From Noviherbaspirillum sedimenti (lineage in GTDB: Bacteria > Pseudomonadota > Gammaproteobacteria > Burkholderiales > Burkholderiaceae_D), in assembly GCF_003590835.1 (NCBI RefSeq), contig NZ_QYUQ01000002.1, forward strand, positions 4,650,001 through 4,714,000: DNA of 64,000 bases, read 5' to 3'. Below the pieces are notes generated by a model, which was given only the letters and a program-made list of their open reading frames with translations, ran no database searches and was not told the origin of the DNA. The translations under genes were made by a program, and so were the position numbers. Positions 57,905-64,000 of this stretch are shown one piece after another (the stretch's first letter is position 1; each line of letters begins with the position of its first letter).

Positions 57905-58906
57905 ATGAAAACCATCACGGCAGTTTTATACGGCATCGGCTTTTGCGCAGCCGTGGCCACCGGCGTGTGGTCGATGAGTGCAGATGCGCCAGCCGATGGG
58001 GCGGCCACGGCTGCGCAGCCCATGACGCCAGCCTCGCCAGAGCGTACGGCAACTGCCGATCATGCGTCCGGTCTTTGGGCGTGGGGTAATGCCGGCACCA
58101 GTACCAGTAAGACGGACGAACCATTGGATGTTTTGCTGGCAAAGGCCCTGAAGCCATCCAGCAAACCGATTGAAGGTGACGACCCGCGAGATAAACTGCG
58201 CAAGCTGGCAAAGGCAGACCCCCTTGTCATGAAGCAGCTCATGGAAAGCTATGACAAGGCATCCAATAGTCAGGCCCGGCAGTTGATTGTCTCGCTGCTG
58301 TCCAGTATCGAGAAACCGGAAGTCCTGGCTTTCTCCAAGCGGCTTGCCGTAAGCAGGGACATGGCTGAGCGCAAGGATGGCTTCACCATGCTGCAAAACC
58401 TGAGCGGCGATTCGCCTGAAATACACCCCATCATTTTGCAAGCCCTGCATGGTGACAAGTCGCCGGATGTCATCATGCTGGCGCTGGCTGCGCTTAAGCC
58501 GCCGGCCAGTGCCGAGAACAATCCATCCCAGGCAAGCGTGCAGGCCACGGACGCAGCCGCCATTGTCGCGCAACTGCAGAATTTAACCAGGAATGCCGAC
58601 CCGAACGTAAGGCTACAAAGCATTATGCAACTGGCCCAGTGGGATAAGGCGGATAGCAGCCGGGAACAATGGTCCCAGGCATTGGCGGATCAATCGCCGC
58701 AAGTGCGCCAGGCCGCCGTAACCGCGATAGCCCAGTCCGGCACGCAATCCGACACGGTCAAAGCGGCATTGATTGGCCTGGCCAACAACCAAAATGAGAG
58801 CAAGGACGTCAGAGGAAACGCCTTGCAAGTTCTGGAGCGTTTCACACTGAGCAAAGATGAAGCGGCGAACTTCAGCCAGTTGCGCGCGCAGCTACTGGGC
58901 TTATAG
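57905..58906 (+). CDS. Exported HEAT-repeat-like helical protein
   Basis: The 333-residue product has an N-terminal signal or anchor (VLYGIGFCAAVATGVWSMSA). A Pro/Thr/Ala-rich linker follows, then about six pairs of helices, such as QLIVSLLSSIEKPEVLAFSK, DVIMLALAALKPP, NVRLQSIMQLAQWDKADSSR, QVRQAAVTAIAQSGTQSDTV and DVRGNALQVLERF. These resemble HEAT/ARM-type scaffolds. It should lie in the periplasm or outside the cell. It follows phaZ7 by 81 bp on the same strand; a role in helping secretion or activity of PhaZ7 is speculation. Confidence 0.7.
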   Translation: MKTITAVLYGIGFCAAVATGVWSMSADAPADGAATAAQPMTPASPERTATADHASGLWAWGNAGTSTSKTDEPLDVLLAKALKPSSKPIEGDDPRDKLRKLAKADPLVMKQLMESYDKASNSQARQLIVSLLSSIEKPEVLAFSKRLAVSRDMAERKDGFTMLQNLSGDSPEIHPIILQALHGDKSPDVIMLALAALKPPASAENNPSQASVQATDAAAIVAQLQNLTRNADPNVRLQSIMQLAQWDKADSSREQWSQALADQSPQVRQAAVTAIAQSGTQSDTVKAALIGLANNQNESKDVRGNALQVLERFTLSKDEAANFSQLRAQLLGL

Positions 58907-58978
58907 GTTTTGGAATCGTCGCCGGACCGGTCCCAAGTGCCCTCGGTATAATCCCATGGTTATTCACGAGGAGCCAAC

Positions 58979-59488
58979 ATGACCATTTCCATGTACGCGG
59001 CATCGGTGCCGCTGCTGAAACAAGTGCTGCAAAGCCTGGATACCATCCTGAGCAAGGCGGAATTACACGCCAGCGATAAGAAAATCGAGCCGGCTGCGTT
59101 GCTGCAGGCGCGTCTGTATCCCGACATGTTCCCGTTGGTCCAGCAGGTGCAAATTGCCACCGACAATGCCAAGGGCATCGCCGCCCGGCTGGCTGGCGTC
59201 GATATTCCATCGTTCCCCGATACCGAGCAGACGTTTGAAGAACTCCATGCGCGCATTGCCAAGACGCTCGACTTTATCAATGCCATCAAGCCTGAGCAGG
59301 TGAACGGCAGTGAAGACCGCCAAGTTGTTGTGTACAAAGGTTCGCCGTACGAGATGCAGTTTCAGGGACAGACGTACCTGATTCATTTCGGCGTGCCGAA
59401 TTTCCTGTTTCACGTGACGACGGCCTATGCGATCCTGCGGCATAACGGCGTCGAGATCGGCAAGGAGGACTTTATCGGGAAGTTTTGA
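58979..59488 (+). CDS. DUF1993 family protein
   Basis: The 169-residue protein starts MTISMYAASVPLLKQVLQSL and contains LYPDMFPLVQQVQIATDNAK, FPDTEQTFEELHARIAKT and NFLFHVTTAYAILRHNGVEI, the usual DUF1993 landmarks. It is probably a helical-bundle (DinB-like) protein with His residues that might bind metal. Function unknown. A partial copy of its middle part lies at 56105-56277. GAGGAG before the ATG is the ribosome binding site. Confidence 0.9.
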   Translation: MTISMYAASVPLLKQVLQSLDTILSKAELHASDKKIEPAALLQARLYPDMFPLVQQVQIATDNAKGIAARLAGVDIPSFPDTEQTFEELHARIAKTLDFINAIKPEQVNGSEDRQVVVYKGSPYEMQFQGQTYLIHFGVPNFLFHVTTAYAILRHNGVEIGKEDFIGKF

Positions 59489-59521
59489 CGCGAGGAAAAC
59501 GAGCGAGTTGCAGTGAGCGCC

Positions 59522-61231
59522 TCAAGGTGCCAGCGCCGGCGGGTTTAGTCTCGGCAAAGTCTGCGCTGCTGATATCAGATGGCTGGTGCCATCCTGCACC
59601 TGTAACGCCCTGCCAAATGACTCAACATTGCTGACGTTCGCGACCGTATCCACGTACCACCATTCACCGATGACCCGGTTTGGATCAACGTCCAGCAACA
59701 TGTAGCCGCGCTTGCTTAGTTCGATGTATTTAAAGTGCGGATTGATGAATTCGAGCCCGACGGCGGCCTCGGCTTCCAGCTCATCGAGCGCCGGCGAAGT
59801 AATCGATGTGCCAACGAATTCCACTGCGCGCGCGCCTGCCCCCGTATCCGGGTCGTATCCGCCACTGTTGACATCCGAATTATTCGGGTCCTGCGACAGA
59901 TCTGCCGCCCATGAACTATGGAGGTCGCCGCTCAGGAACACGACATTGCCGATCGCGGGATTCGTCGCATCGCCGTTGAGGATGTCATATACCCGGTCCC
60001 GGGCGGGCTGGTAACCGTCCCACTGGTCTGCGTTGATGAATATGCCACCGCCATCGGCATTCTTTTCCGGCCGCACCTTGATCTGCGCGAACATGGTCCC
60101 TTGTCCAATCAGTTTCCATTTTGCGGTCGAACTCCGCAATTTTTCGGACAGCCAGGATTCCTCCTCCACGCCGAGCATCTGGCGGCTGGGATCGGTGTAG
60201 GCGCCGCTCTGGGTAAAGGGGCTGATGAAACTGTCGTCGGACAACTGCATGGAGCGCGCGTTAACCCGCTCTTCGAGCATCAGCAAGTCGGCCAGATTTC
60301 CGAGCGCAAAAGTACGATTGCTTTTACGTAGATTGGCAGGATCGATCACGCGTATGGGCATCCATTCATAATACGCCTGCAATGCGGCGGCAACCCGCGC
60401 CGCCCACGGACCTTCGGTTGCTTCCGTATGATTCTGCGCGCCATTGGCATGGGCGTTGTTCGCAATTTCATGGTCATCCCAGATCGCCACCATCGGATGC
60501 TGGCGATGCAGTTCCTGTAAATCCGGGTCACGCCTGTACTGTGCGTAGCGGGTGCGATAATCACTCAGGGACAGAATCTCATTGGGCGGTTCATACGGTC
60601 GAATGTTGCCGAACTCGCCGCTGCCGTGCTCGTAAATGTAGTCGCCCAGGTGCACGACCAGGTCGAGATCGGCGCGTTCCGATATCCGGCGATACGCATT
60701 GAAAAAGCCATGCGCGAGACTGGCGCAACTGACGACTGCCATGCGGACTCTGCCGGCCTCCCCGGCTGGCAGCGTCTTTGTGCGGCCGACCGGCGATGTG
60801 ACGCCGCCGGCAGAAAAGCGGTAGTAGTAAGTCGTATTTTCCTGCAGGCCATCGACATCGATCTTGACCGTACGGTCGCGGCTCAGATCGCTGGCAACCT
60901 GCCCGCTACGGACAATCTGGCCGAGAGCGCTATCAGTGGCCACGACGAAGTCGACTGCTACCGCAGCCGGGCTGGTCGTCGTTATGCGGGTCCAGAGAAT
61001 CACGCGATCGGACAGCGGATCGCCGCTGGCGACACTGTGACTGAACGTGATATCAGCCGGCGCCTGAGTATCCGGGGTAGGGGCGGGCATCGGTTCCGAC
61101 CCCTGCCCGCCGCAGGACTGTAAAAGCGGAACCGTGCCGAGTCCAAGCAGAATGGCAGCGGTCTGCACCAGAAAATCGCGGCGGGGTAGGCCGGTACGGC
61201 GGCGTGACGGGGGACGATCAGACCGACTCAT
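59522..61231 (-). CDS. PhoD-like alkaline phosphatase/phosphodiesterase with Tat signal
   Basis: The 569-residue protein has a twin-arginine signal (GLPRRDFLVQTAAILLGLG) and a possible lipoprotein Cys (LLQSCGG). The PhoD domain follows: FSHSVASGDPLSDRVILWTR, then VVHLGDYIYEHGSGEF with metal-binding Asp, VAIWDDHEIANNAH and VFLSGDLHSSWAADL. Such enzymes release phosphate from diesters or monoesters in the periplasm using Fe and Ca. Export by Tat implies folding and metal insertion in the cytoplasm. No Pho box was identified in the upstream region. Confidence 0.92.
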   Translation of the reverse strand: MSRSDRPPSRRRTGLPRRDFLVQTAAILLGLGTVPLLQSCGGQGSEPMPAPTPDTQAPADITFSHSVASGDPLSDRVILWTRITTTSPAAVAVDFVVATDSALGQIVRSGQVASDLSRDRTVKIDVDGLQENTTYYYRFSAGGVTSPVGRTKTLPAGEAGRVRMAVVSCASLAHGFFNAYRRISERADLDLVVHLGDYIYEHGSGEFGNIRPYEPPNEILSLSDYRTRYAQYRRDPDLQELHRQHPMVAIWDDHEIANNAHANGAQNHTEATEGPWAARVAAALQAYYEWMPIRVIDPANLRKSNRTFALGNLADLLMLEERVNARSMQLSDDSFISPFTQSGAYTDPSRQMLGVEEESWLSEKLRSSTAKWKLIGQGTMFAQIKVRPEKNADGGGIFINADQWDGYQPARDRVYDILNGDATNPAIGNVVFLSGDLHSSWAADLSQDPNNSDVNSGGYDPDTGAGARAVEFVGTSITSPALDELEAEAAVGLEFINPHFKYIELSKRGYMLLDVDPNRVIGEWWYVDTVANVSNVESFGRALQVQDGTSHLISAAQTLPRLNPPALAP

Positions 61232-61540
61232 TTTGGACCCTTTGCTTTCACAACGAGCACGGTATAAATGAAGAGCCTATTGAACCTGCCGTGAACTTAA
61301 TCACTGTAATTGGAATGTTTGATACGTGTTTGCGTTGGAACAGACCTTCCACAAAGCAAGGGTCAGATCTTGCCTCTTGTTCGGAGCTTCTCCATCGGTC
61401 GGGTGAAACAATTTTCAAGCTTCTGCGCTCTTACGGTTATCGCTGGAAAAGGCTTAACCCTTCCGGATAGGCAAAGTATTCCAAACAGCAGCCTAAAGCC
61501 GGATGAGAAAGCACGTCCGGCGCGCACTGCGCCCTAAAAG
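61232..61540. other. Intergenic region with relic sequences
   Basis: About 310 bp between the phoD start and the truncated dehydrogenase. The left part should hold the phoD promoter. The right part contains the domain V-like hairpin (61497-61523). No convincing gene is present. Confidence 0.5.
61497..61523 (+). ncRNA. Possible relic of group II intron domain V
   Basis: AGCCGGATG, an AGAAAG loop, and CACGTCCGGC form the shape of a bacterial group II intron domain V: an AGC triad at the base, GCCGGA/TCCGGC helix, a CG bulge and a GNRA-like loop. The upper helix is shorter than in known domains, so a deletion is likely. No reverse transcriptase gene is present. It stops close to the point where the next gene lost its N-terminus. 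Confidence 0.4.
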
Positions 61541-62563
61541 TTGGGACGAGTGTCAAATCGCGAGAAGTGCCGTTACGCGCGCCTAGACATCACCCGTCCA
61601 GACTTGGCGGACTGCCTGCGCGAGCTCGGCGCAGCGCTCGTGATCCACACCGCCGGACCTTTCCAGCAACAGGGATATGGCGTGCCTCTGGCGGTCGCCG
61701 AGGCTGGTGCCCACTATATCGACCTGGCCGATGGCCGCCGATTTGTCTGCGACTTTGCCGTTGCCGTCGACGATGCATTTCGCCGGCAGCGGCGAGTCGC
61801 CATCACCGGGGCAAGCACCGTGCCGGCATTGTCTTCGGCCGTGGTCAATCATTTGACTGAAGGCTGGCAACGAATCGACCGAATCGATTTTTGCATCGCG
61901 CCGGTCCAGACTGCGCCGCGTGGCGTCGCCACACTCGCAGCTGTGCTGGATTATTGCGGCGCGCCCGTCCAGGTTTGGGAAAATGGCGCCTGGGTTGAAC
62001 GGCGTTGCTGGTCCAGGCCGGAACAAGTGCGATTCCTGCGCCTGCGTCCGCGCATCGGCGCGCTATGCGATATCCCTGATCTTGAACTCTTCCCGCAACA
62101 CTATCGCGGCGTGCACACCGTCATGTTCCGCGCCGCCCTGGAAATCGGTATGACGCAAAGGGCGCTGTCTGCGGTGGCGACCTGCCGCCAGCTTGGGCTG
62201 ATACGCCGCCCCGACCGGTTCGCGCGGCTGTTCAACCGGACAGCAGGATTGCTGGACCGTTTTGGCTCCGCCTTGGGCGGCATGGTGGTGCGCGTTACGG
62301 GTACGGATGCCAACGGCATCGATGCGCAGCGCGCATGGCACATCGCCGCCGACAATGACCACGGCCCCGAAATTCCATGCATGGCTGCGATACTGCTGGC
62401 CCGTCGCCTGGCCCGTCGCCTGGCCCGCGAAGAAAGCATGGAGTCCGGCGCCCGCACTGCAATGGGACTATTGGCGCTTCCGGAGTTTGTGTCGGAATTC
62501 AACCGCTGGAAAATGGTGACAGATATCGTCGACGAGGCAGGCAGTCGTCAAATGCATATTTGA
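61541..62563 (+). pseudogene. Saccharopine-dehydrogenase-like protein lacking its N-terminal nucleotide-binding part
   Basis: The frame encodes 340 residues. From about 61570 it matches the family: DITRPDLADCLRELGAALVI, HTAGPFQQQGYGVPLAVAEA and GAHYIDLADGRRFVCDFA. The usual beginning with GxGxxG for NAD(P) binding is missing; in its place is a short unrelated leader (MGRVSNREKCRY). Without that fold the enzyme should not bind its cofactor. The break lies next to a group II intron domain V-like relic. The rest of the frame is undamaged, so the loss may be recent. Confidence 0.75.
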
Positions 62564-62744
62564 TTGGCAGACGCGGCGGCGATTCAAGCGTATGCAGGAA
62601 TTTCTGTCAAAGCATGCAGATGAAGTACGGACGTGGCAACGGACGAGAACAAGCCCGCCCTAAAACGAATTTTCCATACTTCACTTGTGCAAGGCAGGAT
62701 GATTCGTGGGGGCCGGGATGCATCTTGGCCAGACACTGATCTCA

Positions 62745-62993
62745 TCAGCGATAAAACGCCTCAACCTTGCCTTTCAGCTTGATCATCAGAGGATTGCCCT
62801 TGCGGTCCAGGGCTTTGCCGGACGCCACGGCAATCCATCCTTCGCTGATGCAATATTCTTCAGCGTTCGTATATTCCTTGTCGTTGAGCTTGATGCCGAT
62901 TTCGTGTTGCAACACCTCGGCATTGTGGTGGGGGCTGCGCGGATGAACGGAGAGGCGATCTGGGAGCGGAGGAAGTTGTGTCGTGTCGGTCAT
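62745..62993 (-). CDS. DUF3297 family small protein
   Basis: The 82-residue protein reads MTDTTQLPPLPDRLSVHPRS then EIGIKLNDKEYTNAEEYCIS, EGWIAVASGKALDRKGNPLM and ends KGKVEAFYR. This matches DUF3297, a small cytoplasmic family sometimes mislabelled as glutathione peroxidase. There is no catalytic motif to support that label. It is well conserved and appears intact, although it lies among broken genes. Confidence 0.88.
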   Translation of the reverse strand: MTDTTQLPPLPDRLSVHPRSPHHNAEVLQHEIGIKLNDKEYTNAEEYCISEGWIAVASGKALDRKGNPLMIKLKGKVEAFYR

Positions 62994-63084
62994 GAAGTTT
63001 GATTATGTGTCCGAAAAAATAGGAAAGTGTGCGTTTTCGGATTTGTGGATCACCACGAATATCCTAATTATAAGAATATTTCCT

Positions 63085-63721
63085 TCAACACGTTTGAACC
63101 ACCCGGGCATGGGCCGAGCCGCGCACCTTGTTCCATTCGTGCTGCTCGAAGCGGACCGGGACTTCGGCTTCAATGATTTCCGAAGGCGCACCGCTGATGC
63201 GGGCCACCTTGGTGTCGCTGTCGAGAAAAATTTCCTTGATGTATTTGGTGAACATCAAGTCGTGGAGCGTCTGTTCGCGGGCAACCAGACCGGGATTCCC
63301 GCCAGCCTTGCCGACTGACTGGCGCAGCTTGACGAAGGATTGCAGCTTTGTTCCGGGGCGCAGGAAATGCGTACGCATATCCATGATGAACTGGCCCGAC
63401 AGTCGTTTTGTCCGCTCGTCGGCGCGTTCGGGCGTCTGCGCTTCTGCCGGCGTCACATCGAACACCGCTCCATAGGTTTCGTTCATCGCCAGGAAGGCCG
63501 CCGCCATGCCGGCCGAGGTCTGGAAGAAGCGGCGCCGGCTCATGCCCGGCGTTTTGCGTGGAGCGATCCCATTTCCTTGACTCGTGCCTCGAACTCGCGC
63601 TGCCTGGCGGTTTGCAGGCTGGGCATGAACTCATCGCTCGATACCAATTGCACGGGAATAGGGGAGGGGGAAATAGCGACTCGGCTGAGTCCAGCCGGGC
63701 CAGTTCTTCTGGAGAAAGCAT
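63085..63721 (-). pseudogene. Amidohydrolase-family gene, frameshifted and 3'-truncated
   Basis: The start MLSPEELARLDSAESLFP is at 63721. After a C-rich run near 63660 the sequence continues in another frame (PIPVQLVSSDEFMPSLQTAR QREFEARVKEM), and near 63545 it shifts again to MSRRRFFQTSAGMAAAFLAM NETYG, a twin-arginine-like signal. The family text runs on to KEIFLDSDTKVARISGAPSE, then breaks at about 63180. The last 28 codons (EVPVRFEQHEWNKVRGSAHA) look unrelated. Normal homologues are several hundred residues longer, with metal-binding His residues that are missing here. Confidence 0.75.
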
Positions 63722-63740
63722 GATTATGCGAATCCGCGGC

Positions 63741-64000
63741 TCATTTTCTATAAGCGCTCGGAGCTTTTCCGGTCCATTTTTTAAAAGCATGTCGAAAGTT
63801 TGCGGCGTCACTAAATCCGAGAAGGGTTGCTATATCGTCGGTGCTTAGTTTCGTCGTTTGTAGATATTCCGTGGCAAGCGAACATCGGACATCGTTAAAT
63901 ATCTCCACAAATGAAATGTCCTCTGCCTCGAGCTTGCGTCGAAGCGTTCTAGATGTCATATGTAAAGCGTCGGCAACTTCGTCCATGCCAGGGAACTGCC
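63741..64000 (-). CDS. AraC-family regulator, C-terminal DNA-binding part (runs off right edge)
   Basis: The minus strand shows FPGMDEVADALHMTSRTLRR KLEAEDISF, then EYLQTTKLSTDDIATLLGFS DAANFRHAFKKWTGKAPSAY RK and a stop at 63741. These are the two helix-turn-helix motifs of AraC-type regulators. The frame is open at the window edge, so the effector part lies outside. It ends about 20 bp before the amidohydrolase pseudogene start on the same strand, which may once have been its target. Confidence 0.9.
   Translation of the reverse strand, partial: QFPGMDEVADALHMTSRTLRRKLEAEDISFVEIFNDVRCSLATEYLQTTKLSTDDIATLLGFSDAANFRHAFKKWTGKAPSAYRK

Noticed and set aside
62745..62993. Glutathione peroxidase label for the DUF3297 protein
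   Set aside because: The protein is only 82 residues and lacks the peroxidase active-site motif.
63058..63090. TATAAT on the minus strand upstream of the DUF3297 gene
   Set aside because: A perfect -10-like TATAAT exists at 63067-63072, but no -35 box at proper spacing was found, so it is not listed as a promoter.
1..64000. tRNA, rRNA and CRISPR arrays
   Set aside because: No cloverleaf-like segment, rRNA core sequence or regularly spaced repeat array was found by reading both strands; tRNAscan-SE or a repeat finder could still find a missed one.

Overview
The window reads as a GC-rich betaproteobacterial chromosome, most likely Burkholderiales and close to Oxalobacteraceae. This rests on the pgpA-thiL-maeB order, a Bug-type tctCBA transporter, a PEP-CTERM protein, PA2778/PA2779 neighbours, and a close homologue of the PhaZ7 poly(3-hydroxybutyrate) depolymerase known from Paucimonas lemoignei. 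No rRNA, tRNA or CRISPR array was recognised by eye. All family calls come from reading sequence and motifs, with no database search.

Layout. 1-4 kb: core metabolism (pgpA, thiL, maeB). 4-6.9 kb: two insertion sequences (IS630-like and IS1182-like), nested at one CTAG that carries the stop codon of a 58-residue gene. 7-14.4 kb: housekeeping and stress genes (DUF808, SRAP/YedK, CsbD, HopJ-like, MYG1-like, MtfA-like, low-molecular-weight phosphatase). 14.9-18.7 kb: two signalling proteins, a membrane-anchored receiver protein and a REC-PAS-GGDEF-EAL protein. 18.8-28.5 kb: BON lipoprotein, MarR-like regulator, Cho-type nuclease, AzlCD exporter, an intracellular-type PHB depolymerase with a ribbon-helix-helix regulator, a pseudouridine-synthase homologue and the PA2778/PA2779 pair. 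28.9-32.3 kb: a tight three-gene operon (adenylating ligase, MBOAT-like membrane protein, carrier protein) organised like DltA-DltB-DltC. 32.3-42 kb: aminopeptidase, cupin, psd, DsbA-family, metallo-beta-lactamase-fold and PEP-CTERM genes, then an MFS gene divergent from tctCBA across repeated AATAATGG boxes.

44-53 kb is an accessory island. It starts with a complete IS4/IS50-type element (1515 bp, 10-bp target repeat). Next is a 660-residue GHKL ATPase fused to a PD-(D/E)XK-like nuclease, which is the best candidate for an undescribed defence system here. Then come a frameshifted IS5-type element inserted in that gene's stop codon and an AT-richer two-gene operon for a secreted chymotrypsin-like lipoprotein and a LysM protein.

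53-64 kb mixes intact genes with gene wreckage. Intact: nucleosidase, PhaZ7, HEAT-like exported protein, DUF1993, PhoD, DUF3297. Broken: a LysR fragment joined to a 173-bp copy of part of the DUF1993 gene, a saccharopine-dehydrogenase-like gene without its N-terminus lying next to a group II intron domain V-like relic, and a frameshifted, truncated amidohydrolase. An AraC-type regulator runs off the right edge.

Polymer metabolism links several genes. The extracellular PhaZ7 and the signal-less PHB depolymerase could degrade external and internal polyhydroxybutyrate, and tctCBA could import carboxylates that MaeB helps process. These links are inferences.
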